A stretch of 64,000 nucleotides of DNA from Ignelater luminosus (GCA_011009095.1 VTPC01090447.1:1-64000); one strand, 5' to 3'. Positions 1-12,475 are shown, counted from the stretch's first letter. Translations and numbers: made by a program. Notes: generated by a model not told the origin, from the sequence alone.

Positions 1-1117
1 AGTATAATTTATAATAAGATCAAAGTCTGGATCACGATTGCTGTAGAACTTCAATACAAAAAAATTATATAAGATGTTTTAAAAGTAACACCAAACCTTC
101 CAGTGGTCGATTCAGTAACAGTAAAATAAATCGAAAAATAAGAGTGACAAAATGTCACACTGACTTTTATTACAGAGTTATGGACCTAACAGAAAATTAG
201 CTTACTAGAGGACGTTGCGTAAGTCCTCCAAGATTCCTCAAAGGTAATTGTGATATGTCAAGAACAGTTTAGGACATTGGTTGCCTCCGATTTCAACAAA
301 CTGGGTACTGGAACATAATGGAGTCTAAGATATAGTTCAATTTTTAAATTTAGACCCGTTTCGGATTATCCTGACTGCACAAGTCCACCAGAACTTTAAA
401 TCTTCTATTTCTCTTTAACCTATGCTTTCTATACTATGCCAACCATAAGCGTATACTCGTTAGCTGTGTTGCTGTAAGCATCCTTTTCCTATTCATTTAT
501 GTTTAGAGAGATAAACGGTGCAGGTAAAAGAATTATAAAACGGCTACCTACCTGCCAAGTGTTAACCCACCACGGTTTGAAGTATTCATAAAACCCCATT
601 CAGTATCTCTACCCTAAAAGTAACGTTTGTTGAATATAATATAAACAATATCTAGTATATATTTAAAATTGAATTTTTTTTTATTAACAGGAATTACCTA
701 TTAGAATTTAAGGTTTTTCAGATTTCTCAAAGCTACATCTTCATTCTTCACATCTAATTTCTAACCTGTTTCTAGTATAATAATTTTCATATAAATAAAT
801 GAGTTTATTATGTTAGGAATAATCAAAGTAAGAGAATAAATTACTATTAAAATAGATTTTTCCTTACTAACTACAAATTACTTACAATTTCATAAATATA
901 AAATAAATAAATGGAAAGAAATTGACGAAAAAAAGCAACTATTTCACCTGTGTACAATAGAAATTTAAATTGATTGGAATTAATATGAGAAAGAACACTA
1001 GTTTTGATGAATGAATAACAAAATAATAATAAAACAAATAAATTAATAACATTATTTACATTAACATTAAAGACTTATTAGTTTACTTACACGTAATGTT
1101 GTTGAACTTTTATCTAT
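1..1117. other. AT-rich non-coding stretch
   Basis: No open frame of interest and no recognisable gene. The only structure seen is one arm of an inverted repeat at 331-361, listed separately. Confidence 0.5.
331..361 (+). repeat. Left arm of a 31-bp inverted repeat
   Basis: Begins TATAGTTCAATTTTT and ends TAGACCCGTTT. The reverse complement occurs at 3410-3440 with one mismatch in 31. The two arms enclose the decayed transposase at 1118-2478, but I could not show that they are its transposon ends because the flanks beyond the arms do not show a target duplication. Confidence 0.6.
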
Positions 1118-2478
1118 TTAATTATTATCACTATCTGAATTCCAGATACTGTCCAAACAATCGCTGTCTCCTGTATTAACTGTAAATATTACAGGATGTA
1201 TTTCATCAATTAGTTTTTCACGTTTCCACCGCTGCAAAACTAGTTTTTTTTGTATGGTCTATACACTTTTTCTAAATCTCTGGAGTGACGGTACTAATTG
1301 CCTTTTGCCACATTTCTAACACGCTGTTTTCACCATACCCTTTTTCACCTATGTGCTTATCGTAGAATTCTTTACAAATGCCCCATATCCAATCTTAGGA
1401 CTACATGACCATGCTCTCGAAGAATGTAATCGATTTCATATTGTTTAGAATCTGTATTTTGTTTCACTAATAACATCTCTGATTTTAAGGCAACTGCAAG
1501 CTAATTAATTCTATGGTTGTCTAGCCAATCTCGAATATCATTTTTCTTCCATGTACTTGTAGGCTGCAGATTTAACAATTTCGAATGGTAAGAAGTGTTA
1601 TCTACTATTATTACCGACTTCTGTTTTAGATTAGGTAGAAATTTCTTTTTTAGCCATTTTGTGAACAACTCTGCATTCATCCAATCATAGTAATCTGCAG
1701 ATTTGGATTTCAAAGAAAAAACTAAGCTTGCGCCATCGATACAACCATTTTTACCCTGGGTATGTAGTACAATAAAACGTTTTCCTTCACCGCCAACATT
1801 TTTTACCAATCTGACGTCATTATCTTGCCATGATCTTTTACATCCTCCTCTAGAGAAGATCCAGGTTTCATCTAAATATACAAGATTGTAGTCTTCCGCT
1901 TCTAACTTTCTAATTTTTCTAAGAAACGCTGTTCTTTGCTGAACAACTGTTGGTTTTTCGCATAAAGCTCGTCTATTATTGTCTTTCAGGTATTTGAATC
2001 CGATATTGCAAAGTAGCTGCCGCAAGCTTGAACAGCTTATATCTATAACTTCCCGTGCTTTTAATTCCATTAGTAAGGTATTAAGTGTAACATGCTGTTT
2101 GCGGAAGTACATGCCGTAAATGACATCTCGAACAGTACATTTTATAGATTCTGGAAGATCTGTTGTTTTCAGTTTGGCATGTTTTCTGTATGCTTTTTTT
2201 TTTGTTCGTTTCTTTACTATTACTAGTACTAATAGTTGCAGTTCATTCACACATACTAGTTGCTGAACATCTTGTTCATTTGACCTTACTTCCTCACCCT
2301 CACTTACTTCTCTCGCGTCCGTTTTAACATTTTTTTCAAAGTAGATTTTTAGAATATTCACAACCGTTGCACGTACTTGAGTCACAGGTATTAGAGGTCC
2401 AAGATTACTTTTCTTTTTAGTGAAATAATCATATAAATTTTTAATTAACTGATGAACTGGCAAAACACGACGTGGCAT
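1118..2478 (-). pseudogene. Decayed IS630/Tc1-like DDE transposase
   Basis: A 325-codon frame starts at 2478 (MPRRVLPVHQ) and stops with TAG at 1501, but homology continues in the same frame past that stop (LAVALKSEMLL, then YEIDYILREHGHVVLRL). The first two catalytic aspartates are visible in VYLDETWI and IIVDNTSYHS. The following segment, where the family normally has the NPIE motif with the third acidic residue, is missing: the text jumps from HVVLRL to IWGICKEFYDK after a frame change. The C-terminal tail ends in an SDSD-type acidic run near 1120. Stops, frameshift and loss of the third catalytic residue make it inactive. The family is common as dispersed copies in insect genomes. The fold assignment is firm, the exact subfamily is not. 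Confidence 0.75.
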
Positions 2479-5310
2479 CCTAACAACAAACCGCTATTGT
2501 TATACCAAGTATCGGCTACAAGACTAAATATTAAAATTGTACGTTTAAAAAAATAGGAATAGAAGGGCTGGTTATTCATTTTTATAGCCTTTTTACAATT
2601 TATCTGAAGTGTACGGATTCTGTGGATGACTCATTTCCGGGTGAAATATGAAGTCTAAGAAATTTCATTATGTACTTAAAATTGATTTATGGTATCTGAT
2701 AATTTTATAAATTTGTATTTTACTGTTACTTTAAACATTACTAATAATTTATCAATACATTATGCCTTTTGAATATAAATATTACATACAATGCGGCACA
2801 GAAAAATAAGGTATAAGTACTCTATACAAAGTATTAAAAAAATAATAAACACGTCATTTGAATGCATATTGAAAGAGATGATTCTTGCAATAGAGGCTTG
2901 TAAAAATCATAATTTTGAAAAAGAATTACTGCGTTAATTATATTCCTATAGATTTAGTTCTTACTGCTTTTTAGGAAACATGTGCAAAATGATGCAATAT
3001 AAGTCAAATAAAATAAGTTACAAAAAGAAATAATAAAAGATTTGATACATTCAAATGTTGTTTACAGCTCAACATGTTGTTAAACGTTTCAGCTAATATG
3101 TAGATGAAATAAACAATTCAAATCCTTAACATAAAAACAATTTAATTTCTCTAAAATCTACTTTTCTAACTTATGCTTCCCGCATCATACACATTAAAAA
3201 AAGGAATGATAAACAATTTGAAACGACAATAATTCTTGTTATAATACTACACTGCTAATGAAAAATATTTCAAATTAATTTATAATTCACTTTCGGATTT
3301 CTAATTTGAACTTTTTGGACGACCATGGTGCAACGTTCAGAGTCCCTTGCTTCTACTACAGACGACGCTCATTTCTTAACTAGAACTGTACACCACAGCA
3401 CTTAACCCTAAACGGGTCTAAATTCAAAAATTGAACTATAACTGAACTGTGCCATCCATAGGAGTCAAGGTAGATGCTAACCCTGGCTGTCTAAACCAAA
3501 CCAGACTTTTTATAAACTGACCAGAGTATGTACCATCACAAATAAATTGCACTCAATGTCTTGTTTATTTTGCAGCTGCTTGACCTGTAGATCATCATGC
3601 ACATAGACAAAAGTTGATTCTATAAAATCTAATCATAACTTGAAGAAACCATTCTTATAAAAAAAAGAAAATAATTGGAGAAGTTATAAGGATACGTCAA
3701 GTAATAAAAAATACAGTACGGTAGTTTTTATTATTTATAGTTTTTCTTTTAACAAAATAAATCTGACAAACCTACATTCTCACAACCATGCTAAGTTATA
3801 AATATTCAAAAAAAACAAAATAGAGAAATCAATGTTATGTTACAGTAAATTTCATACTGTTTCAGGAAGAGATAATTTTTATATTATTCAACTTACTTTT
3901 CCTTTTTTACTAAATCTAGAACAATCATTATAAACGATAATATAAAAACTAGATCTGTAACAACAAAATTATTATCATTGAACAGTAATTAATCGCCATT
4001 AATTAACAAACAACTAACGATAATTATTGTGTATTAAAAGTTTACATAATTATAATAACAAGGTAAATAAATAAAAACAGGCAAGTATTATAACATACCT
4101 GTAGAAGGTATTAAACCGTGCAATAACAATATAGTAACCATAATGTGGTCATCAAATCAGTTTACAATATAATTTACGATTTTTATTTTATATATTTTTC
4201 TTTTAACGCTTTTATAAACTATATCTTTTCTGAAATTTAAATACTGACCAATTTTCTTACGTATATATTTGGCTCAATAAATTAGTGGCACCAAATGTAA
4301 AAGATTAATCTTTAAAATATGAACAATCAAATTATGACCAAATTAATTAAATGATTTAACGTATCATAATTTAATATTAACAGAATTTGTCTTTCTTGAA
4401 GGTTAAAAGATGTAACAATAACTTTAAAGTATTGTAAAACAAAAGTTGTATTGTTTGTTTAATATTTATTTTGCAATGTTGCAGTTTAGAAAAGATAACT
4501 GCTAGAACTATTATTAGTCATAATTCATAAAGTTTATATCTGATCAAAAGATAAGTTATTTATGTTTTCATATTCTTCTCAACTTTAGCTAACTTGAAAA
4601 CTGCATCTCTATTTTCAATCAGTTTACTAACATATTTTGTTAAAACAATTCAGAAATATTTAACTTAGAAAATTCATCAACCTTTTTATGCATTGTAGAC
4701 TTGCTATCAATATTAAAGTAACAATTATTCAAATCAAACTACATAATTATAAGACCATTAGTAGAAACAGTATATTTTTAGCATTCTTTTTGGTGTGCAG
4801 CACGTTACAACATGACATCATACCAACATAAGAAACATTAATATGTAACTTACTCACCAACTTAAGATTTTTTATTTAAAAGTAGAATCGTTTACATTTG
4901 TATTCACTTGGCCTACTGTTTTGCTAAGTTTACACCAAAATATCTGAGTTTACTGCACCTACCTAGTAATGTTAGTAAAACAATCCTTACAAAACAGATT
5001 AGTACATTGGGTATTACAGCATCTTTGTAATTGGTGTTACCATTATGATGTCTGTAGGATAGCCAAAGAAGTTTTACTCAAGATTTTAAACTACAAATAA
5101 GAATTCTTTTATATTATTAGATCTCTGCATTTTATATCAATGTTTTCTGACTGGTGTACCACCAGATTATATAAAGTGTGCTGCAAACCTAGTTGAAGTA
5201 GTGAATACCATATTTGGTGGTGAAAACAGTACTCAGTTACTTAAAACACAGCATGTTCCAAAGATCTATGAATGAAAAACATTAAAAATGTTACTGAAGA
5301 AAGTTGCATA
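2479..5310. other. AT-rich intergenic stretch
   Basis: No gene recognised. It contains the right arm of the 31-bp inverted repeat (3410-3440). A short open stretch near 5140-5270 has no recognisable similarity. Confidence 0.5.
3410..3440 (-). repeat. Right arm of a 31-bp inverted repeat
   Basis: Reverse complement of 331-361 with one mismatch. The spacing between arms is about 3.05 kb. Confidence 0.6.
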
Positions 5311-6072
5311 TACAGGGTATCCCACCTTAATTACATAATACTTTACAGGAGTATTCTTCGGTCAAAGATAAGCTAAAAAGTCCTAATAAACATGCAAAGT
5401 TTTCAAAAAAAAACATTTATTTAAAAATCATAGAAATTCGCAATAAACAAACAAAAATAAGTTGATAACATTAATTATGAAAATAAAATTGTATTTTATT
5501 AAAAATAAATAAGCTTATTTTATGCATGACGGGGCTCTAGCATATTTTTTGATATGAGTGAGGGAATATTTAAATGCAACATTTGGCAACTGGATTGGGT
5601 GAGGTGGACTTGTACCATGGCCGCCTCGTTCATCAGATTTAAGTTCTCTAGATTCTTGCACATTGGGATATTTAAAATTATTAATTTATTCCGAACCTAT
5701 TGTAGACATGGATCACTTACGAAACAAAATTGAAAACTCTTTTAACCATGCCAGACAGGATCTGGGTATTTTTGAACGTATAAGAAATTCTTTTAAGATG
5801 AGAATTCGTGCTTGCATTCAAACAAATGGTAGGCACACTGAACATCTCTTGTAAGAGCTTATTTATTTTCAGTAAAATACAATTTCATTTTCATAATTAA
5901 TGTTATCAACTTATTTTTGTTTGTTTATTGTGAATTTTTACAATTTTTAAATAAATGTCTTTCTCTCAAAAACTTTGCATTTGAGATTATACGTTTATTA
6001 GACTTTTTTGCTTGTTTTTGACCGAAGAACACTCCTGTAAAGTATTGTGTAATTAAGGTGATACACCCTGTA
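5311..6072. mobile_element. Non-autonomous mariner-like element with long TIRs
   Basis: The element starts TACAGGGTATCCCACC and its reverse complement starts TACAGGGTGTATCACC. The arms (5311-5515 and 5855-6072) match over about 205-218 bp with scattered substitutions and small indels. TATA lies at both ends, as expected for insertion at TA. The 340-bp core keeps only the end of a transposase gene. It is an internally deleted derivative of a long-TIR Tc1/mariner family. Confidence 0.8.
5575..5854 (+). pseudogene. Mariner-like transposase, C-terminal remnant
   Basis: Translation gives WIG-stop-GGLVPWPPRSSDL, then LDSCTLGYLK, matching the WPPRSPDL...LDFFLWGYLK block that carries the third catalytic aspartate in Tc1/mariner transposases. 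It continues to a natural C-terminus (RACIQTNGRHTEHLL) that stops exactly at the inner edge of the right TIR. The N-terminal DNA-binding region and the first two catalytic residues are deleted, and one in-frame stop is present. It is a dead fragment inside the element at 5311-6072. Confidence 0.7.
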
Positions 6073-7256
6073 TATGCCATTCACATTGAAGTTTTCTTTT
6101 TTTGGTTGTGTTTTTTAATCAATGTTGATCAATGCTTGTACTCAGGAGCAGTCAACATGTGGTAGCGCTTGAATCAAAAAGTTCCTGGACAATTGGCAGG
6201 GACCATCAGTAATTCATTTGCCACCAACATTTCAAGCAGCGCAATCGTATTCTGCTGCCATTTGTATTTGAGGTTAGATATAAGTTGTTGTGTTGGAATT
6301 AGATGTTTATGTAGAGAAAAGCAGGTTGTTTTTCAAATCTGTGATGCAATCGAGTTATCAATATAATTGTCCAGGCGCAAGCAAGTAATTACTAGCAGCA
6401 CACAATCATAGATGCTGGCAACTCGTAAGCCTGATTACTGCTCCTGAACATAAGCAATGTCAAACATAACATTTATTTCAAATTCAAGTTATTCTAGGTT
6501 ATGCCTATCACAACTGCAACACCGATATAATTTTTACAAGAATTTTATTATTACCCATTCATGTTGATTCTTAACAAGTTTTGGTGCAAAAAAGGTCGAC
6601 TGCCTAAACAGTGACGACAAAATTTTTTGTAATTGTTTGCACAAGACAAGAAAAAACATTAATTTACTGTAGATCTTGAGGTTAGCTTTGATAATGTCAA
6701 GTTGTGTACATACATAAATGGAAAACTTCTATATTTAATTATATACCTGATACTTTTTCGTTAATGTACTTCACAAAACAATTACAAAAATGCAATTGTT
6801 TTGTTCTCTATTGTTTTTAAATTTCCAATAGATGTCGTTCCCTCTGTGAAATTGCAAATAGCCAAGTAATCTATTAGTTTTGTATTTTCTTAATTATTAT
6901 CATTAAAGCTTTCCTTGTTTAGATTCCAACAAGTGCCATTTAAACTTCAAAATTACATAACCTCAAATTTTAAAGTTTGTATCACACAACATTGTAGTCA
7001 GTATTACACTATCAAACACGACCGTCTGACACCAAAATCTTTACTGCATAATAATGTAAATGGCATATAGAACTATACGCTGGGTAAGTTTCTACCAAAC
7101 ACGATGCTTTCGTCGGCTCATGGATATTTCTTGCAACTATTTGGTGGTAAAACGTCAGTCATGTATATGCTGTTCATCAGCTGTTTACAACCTTTCTACA
7201 AAAGGGTAAGCCAGGCTACTTTTTTGCTAAGTTGGCTGAGTTGTTACATCTAAAAT
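6073..7256. other. Non-coding stretch
   Basis: No gene or repeat structure recognised between the two transposons. The 8 bases 7249-7256 (TCTAAAAT) are the left copy of the target duplication of the next element. Confidence 0.5.
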
Positions 7257-7366
7257 CAGTGTTGGTAAATGTACCTAAGTACTAATTATAAGTACCTACA
7301 AAGGTACTTAACAAAAAATTGGCCTATACCTGTACCTAGATACATTTTTTACAGTACCTTTAGGTA

Positions 7367-9334
7367 TACTGTGTGTCCGAAAAGTATGGAATATCCTATA
7401 TATCTCAGTAAATATGCGTTTTATGAAAAAATGTTTTCTATAAAAGTTGTTTAGTATTTAGTTTTACATTACAGAGCAATACCAAATAACTATTTTTTAA
7501 AAAACAAAAGCGCAACGAATAATCTTCAATTTTTTTTAATGGGAAGGTATCCCTTTATTGTACTCATTTGATAGAGAATGTTTTTCTCTTTTCAATGATG
7601 TAAAACTTTGATACACTTGCATTAGTAAATTTTGATTTAAACGCAAAAAATTGTTTGAATAATGCTTAAAAGTTTATTTATTCATCTATTACCTTTCCAG
7701 ACGCGGTCTTTTAAATTTTCAATATCATCTAGTCACATTATGGTCGGTGTGATACACTTTTGTTTGTTGCAACAATTGAATGCGTCGTAGAAATGTCAAT
7801 TAATAACCGAACTGAAGCGAAAAGTTTTTTGTTTAATAATTTAAGCATTTTGATTAACGTGAGGATAACAAAGTTACAAAAATACGACTTGCTATGGATG
7901 ATTTATCAGAAAAACATCGTATCGAAATTTTAATGATGCTGGGATATGGAGACAGAAGGAGAACACAGGAGGAATTTTGCAATTTGTTTAATAACGTGGA
8001 CCCCGAATACCATATTTCTCAGCCTACTGTAAGTAAAATTTTGCATAAATTTCATGAGACGGGTTCTGTCAAAGAGCGTCGAAAAACGGGCAGACCTAAA
8101 GCTTTAAATAATGAACAACGTGAGAATATAATGTTGGCTGTCGTGGAAAATCCACATGTTTCTGTTCGACAAATTGCTCATAAACATACTTTGAAGAAAT
8201 CCACTGCAGACGAAGTTCTAAGAAAGAAGAAGTGGCATCTGTATAAACCTTGTAAAGTTCAAGAATTATTAGAAGATGATTTAGATCGAAGATTGCAATT
8301 TTGCGAAGAAATAACACATAGGCTTCAGGAAAATGCAAATTTTCATAAAAATATCCTCTTCACTGATCAGGCAACGTTTTGTTTGAATGGTACCATTAAC
8401 AAACAAAACACGCGCTACTGGTCTTCGCTAAATCCTGGCTGGTATGTAGAAGGGCACACGCAATGTCAGCAGAAAGTCAATGTCTGGGCAGGAATTATTG
8501 AAACCCAAATTTTGGGCCCTTTTTTTATAGAATATAATTTAACAGCGGATGCTTATCTAGATTTTTTAAGATTTGACTTAGTTCCTGCTTTAGCTGTTCT
8601 ATTTCCTAATGAACTAGATCCAGATGTACCCCATAACAAAATATGGTTGCAACAAGACGGGGCTCCTCCTCATTTCGGAATTAATGTCCAACAGTTTCTT
8701 GATAATACTTTCCCTTATCGATGGATAGGCAGAAGAGATGCAGTAGAATGGCCAGCTCGCTCGCCGGATTTAAGTCCACTTGATTTTTTTCTGTGGGGCC
8801 ATCTCAAAAATAAGATTTATGTCGATATGCCTGAAGATATTGATACTCTAAAAGACGGTATTAGAACAGAGATTAGAGCTATCACACCAGAAACGATTCA
8901 AAATGCAGTAAACGAATTTGAAAGACAACTTTATCATTGCCAATCTGTAAATGGTGCACATTTTGAACACTTTCTATGAACTGTAGAGTGTAGTTATACA
9001 AAATTTTCAATTCGTAACAGATGAATATTGAAATAAACTTTCAAACAATTTTTTGCGTTTTAATCAAAATTTACTTATGCAAGTGTATCAAAGTTTTACA
9101 TCATTAAAAAGAGAAAAACATTCTCTATCAAATGAGTACAATAAAGGGATACCTTCCCATTAAAAAAAATTGAAACATTATTCATTGCGCTTTTGTTTTT
9201 TTAAAAAATAGTTATTTGGTATTGCCCTGTAATGTAAAACTAAATACTAAACAACTTTTATAGGAAACATTTTTCCATAAAATGCATATTTACTGAGATA
9301 CATAGGGTATTCCATACTTTTCGGACACACTGTA
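7367..9334 (+). mobile_element. Intact DD41D Tc1/mariner-type transposon with ~292-bp TIRs
   Basis: The left end is TACTGTGTGTCCGAAAAG and the right end read inward is TACAGTGTGTCCGAAAAG. The arms 7367-7658 and 9041-9334 are nearly identical, with about 10-15 differences by eye. TATA sits at both junctions, consistent with TA target duplication. The element contains one uninterrupted transposase gene (7894-8979). It is inserted between the left end and the coding remnant of the hAT element, so it is the younger of the two. Long TIRs plus an intact frame mean it may still be, or recently was, active. Confidence 0.88.
7894..8979 (+). CDS. Tc1/mariner-superfamily transposase, DD41D
   Basis: A 361-residue cut-and-paste transposase with no stop or frameshift. 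Residues 1-110 form the DNA-binding part: a helix-turn-helix (QPTVSKILHKFHETGSV) followed by a GRP linker (KTGRPKAL) and a second helix-turn-helix. Catalytic residues are visible as ILFTDQATF (first D), IWLQQDGAPPHF (second D) and RSPDLSPLDFFLWG (third D in PLD). Exactly 41 residues separate the second and third aspartates, unlike the 34 of mariner proper. The protein ends FEHFL, typical of this group. ATG at 7894 lies a little over 200 bp inside the left TIR; TTGCTATGG is its only nearby context. It acts in the nucleus on the TIRs around it. DD41D groups (rosa, visitor) are known; membership of one of them is likely but untested. Confidence 0.92.
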   Translation: MDDLSEKHRIEILMMLGYGDRRRTQEEFCNLFNNVDPEYHISQPTVSKILHKFHETGSVKERRKTGRPKALNNEQRENIMLAVVENPHVSVRQIAHKHTLKKSTADEVLRKKKWHLYKPCKVQELLEDDLDRRLQFCEEITHRLQENANFHKNILFTDQATFCLNGTINKQNTRYWSSLNPGWYVEGHTQCQQKVNVWAGIIETQILGPFFIEYNLTADAYLDFLRFDLVPALAVLFPNELDPDVPHNKIWLQQDGAPPHFGINVQQFLDNTFPYRWIGRRDAVEWPARSPDLSPLDFFLWGHLKNKIYVDMPEDIDTLKDGIRTEIRAITPETIQNAVNEFERQLYHCQSVNGAHFEHFL

Positions 9335-9453
9335 TATCAGGTACTTCAGACAGAATCACTTCAACTTATGTAAAAAGAGGACTGCACAGTTTTTAAATTT
9401 AATTAAAGCAGACTCTAAATAGTAAATGACGTAATTGTTGAGAACCGCTGAGA

Positions 9454-10722
9454 ATGCCAGTTGTAGTGACTGATAATGCTAAGAATTTTGGTAAAGCTTT
9501 TAAAATCTATTCTGTACCAAACGAGTTGGATAACACTGATGACCAAGACTTTTTGAATGGTGAAAATGTTGATATTAGTGTTCATGATATACCAGACTTT
9601 TTGGAAATAGAACAGAATCTACAGAATAATTTAGAATTAGAAGACTCTAATATAACATTACCGCAGCAGTGCCTCCCACACTCTTAATTTAATTGTTACA
9701 AAAGATGCTGACAGAATTACAGAATACCATGTAGGTATAAAAAAATGTACAATTCTAGATTTGCCAAGTTAACAGCCTTATGGAATGTGTCACATAGATC
9801 AACTGCAGCTGCCGATGTAATTGAAAATATTTGTAAACTCAAATTAATCATACCCTGTCCTACACGATGGAATTCTTTACTTGACAGTGTGTAGAGAATA
9901 CTACAACTCAGAGAACACTTAAATGAAATATTTATGTGACAAATTACAGAAGTCAAGATTAAAAAATATACAATTAGAATTTTTATCTGAATATGTTTTA
10001 GTTACGGAAGTACTTGCAAAATCAATTGATATTCTGCAAGGTGAAGAATACTGTTGTTTAGGTAAAGTACTCCCTACATTATTTCAGATTAAGAAGTCTT
10101 TAAATTCTTTAACACACTTAGTATTCTGTGCACCATTGAAAGATGCAATTCTAGAAGACATTAATAAAAGATATGAAGATATCTTGAATTTAAATAGTAG
10201 CACATCAAAGCCATATGTTTTAGCGGCCATTTCTGTTCCAAAATCTAAATTAAAATGGGTAACTTCGACAACTTTAGATGAGCCTGGTGTTGAAAAATAT
10301 ACCAAACTCTTGAAATCTTTATTCGTTACTGAATGTGAGAAAACGTACAAAACTGATGTAAGTAATAACACATGTGATGATGAAACTAGTTTCAACTGGC
10401 AGTGAAGATGATGACTTCTTTGATATAGTGAGAAGCCTAACAAAGATGACGGAAACTAAAGAGAAAGAGTATTTATATCGAATCTACAAATATTCAAAAT
10501 GTTCAAATGGAATGCTTACGATATTTGCAAGACAAATCTAAGGATATATCATCTTTACTACAGTACCCTGTGATTGTTAAAGTTTATAGGAGGTATAATA
10601 CTATTTTATCTTCGTCTGCTGCGGTTGAGAGATCATTTAGTGCTGGAGGGCAAATCCTAACACCGAGAAGAAACCATCTTGCCGATAAAACTTTCAAAAC
10701 GCTATTAATGTTAAGAAACTAG
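9454..10722 (+). pseudogene. hAT transposase, frameshifted
   Basis: The gene lies in at least four pieces in different frames. PVVVTDNAKNFGKAF at 9454 is the RNase H-fold core with its catalytic aspartate. A piece near 9670-9960 reads CLPHTLNLIVTKDAD then PCPTRWNSLLDS, the conserved CVAHTLNL and TRWNS blocks of hAT. A further piece covers 9923-10405. The end (10507-10722) reads SSAAVERSFSAGGQILTPRR then HLADKTFKTLLMLRN, the C-terminal dimerisation domain that completes the catalytic site. Stops and frameshifts separate all pieces, and no BED zinc finger was found upstream. It is the inactive transposase of the element at 7257-11240. Confidence 0.85.
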
Positions 10723-11240
10723 ACAGAAATTAGAACTATAATTATTAAATTATCACTATTACTATTTATTACTACTATTAGGCTGTCTAAGATGCTGTCA
10801 AGGTTTTTCAAAATGGTGGATGCCTGGATGCTGATAAAACAAATGAGCATTTTTTAAGATAATTTATGGTTTTTGTTTAGTTTTCTAGTATTTAATTATT
10901 TGTAAACATTTATTTATTAACTAGAATTAGAATTAAGTTCCACTTTACATGACAAGTGAAAATTAAAATTGTACTACATACATTGTATAATAAAACCACT
11001 TTTCAGTTTTCACAGCCTCATTAACTTTCAAATAAAACTTTTTTGACGAATGAGAATTTTTAATTATTTTGTTGTACCTTTTAAAGTACCTACCAGTGTT
11101 TAGGTACTTTTATATTTATCTGTAACTGTACCTAGATACTTTAACATAAAACATATCTGGATCTGTATCTAGGTACTTAATTTGCCAAGTATCTGTAACT
11201 GTCTCTAGATACAGAAAAATAAGTACCTGTTACAGCACTG

Positions 11241-12475
11241 TCTAAAATATATTCAATTACGTAAAGGTTGGCTGTACAGTTTCTGTGCAAAAAAAAATTC
11301 ATGTTGCCAGAAGTACCATTTTTACAAAACAAGAATTAACAAGAAATAAACTTCGTTCACTTTAGCAAGCAACTGTCAAGCTGGCAGTTGTTTGGCAGTA
11401 CATGCATCAATTCTTATTAGGAAATTTCATCTTTATTATTGAGATTAATGAATAATTTATACATGTTATTTAAAATTATGAGCAGTTTTATAAGCTTTAC
11501 TTTGTTAAAAGGTCATATTCATTTCCTCTTAAAATCAGAAATGTTCAACTTTCTCAAATTACTTGTTAAATGTTACATAACCTAAAACTATTTAGTATCT
11601 TGACACTGACAGTTGCTTGCTGTAAATATGGTTTAGTACGATGACCTCTAATCAAATACATCTTAATGATATTTTCTTAATTACCAGTCATGGCATTTCT
11701 AACTTAAATGTAAAATTGTCCCATTACCACCATATAGCTTGTAATAACCTACTTGCTTAACCTCTTACCTCTACATTGCAAAGCATCCCATAAAAGAGTG
11801 AAAGAGTAACATACTGACCTTTTGTGTCTTTTTAATGAAATGACCTATGTATTTTTACATTTTCTTGCATCTGATTAATTGCTGATTATTACAATATAGC
11901 ACTGTCTGCAGCAATCTAAATCTAACTGCTTCGTAATAATTAGGTTAAGACCACTATAATGCTATAGGGTAAGAAAAGGTAATGTGGCGATATAGGTTAC
12001 TTGGTGATACTTTTTGTTTCATTTGCCCTAAAATAACCTTGACACTAAAGAATTTAAAATTTTGTCTGTAGATGTCGCATTATTGTATAAATTCCTGACA
12101 ATAATAAGACGCATTCGTATACTGTTTACACAATGTGCTCTCTATAACTGCAATTGTTAGTGAAAGTTAGTGATTCGTTTTCAACCTGGACTTCTGGATT
12201 TTATTTCGAGGTTTGTACTAGAAAAATATCATATTTTTGTGTACAAATCGCTTTAATATAAATCTGAGATTATAAATCTGCTTTGTTTTTGAAAATTACT
12301 GTTGATGTGTAACTGTAATTGCCTTAGCCATGTATGCAGTTTGGGTTAAGTTTTCTCCCATGTGTTGTACAAAAAAATTATTATGACGATAATAATTGTA
12401 ATAAGAATATTTGTGCATGATTATGTGTATGAAAGCGTAAAAAATCATAAAATTGGTGTGTTACTGTTATTGTAG
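11241..12475. other. Non-coding stretch
   Basis: Starts with the right copy of the hAT target duplication (11241-11248). No gene recognised. The TTATTGTAG just before 12476 resembles a splice acceptor for the pogo-like remnant that follows. Confidence 0.45.

Larger units (their letters stand above)
7257..11240 (+). mobile_element. hAT element with 8-bp target duplication, interrupted by a second transposon
   Basis: The left end reads CAGTGTTGGTAA. The right end, read inward on the other strand, is CAGTGCTGTAACAGG. The bases just outside are TCTAAAAT on both sides (7249-7256 and 11241-11248), a perfect 8-bp target duplication diagnostic of hAT transposition. Subterminal GTACCTAGATAC-type motifs recur at both ends. 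Without the nested insertion (7367-9334) the element is about 2.0 kb. Its transposase (9454-10722) is broken, so it is now immobile unless helped in trans. Confidence 0.85.

Noticed and set aside
5140-5280. Open stretch reading VPPDYIKCAANLVEVVNTIF
   Set aside because: Protein-like but unrecognised, under 50 codons and without gene structure.
6169-6366. 65-codon plus-strand frame
   Set aside because: No similarity, no splice context, length expected by chance.
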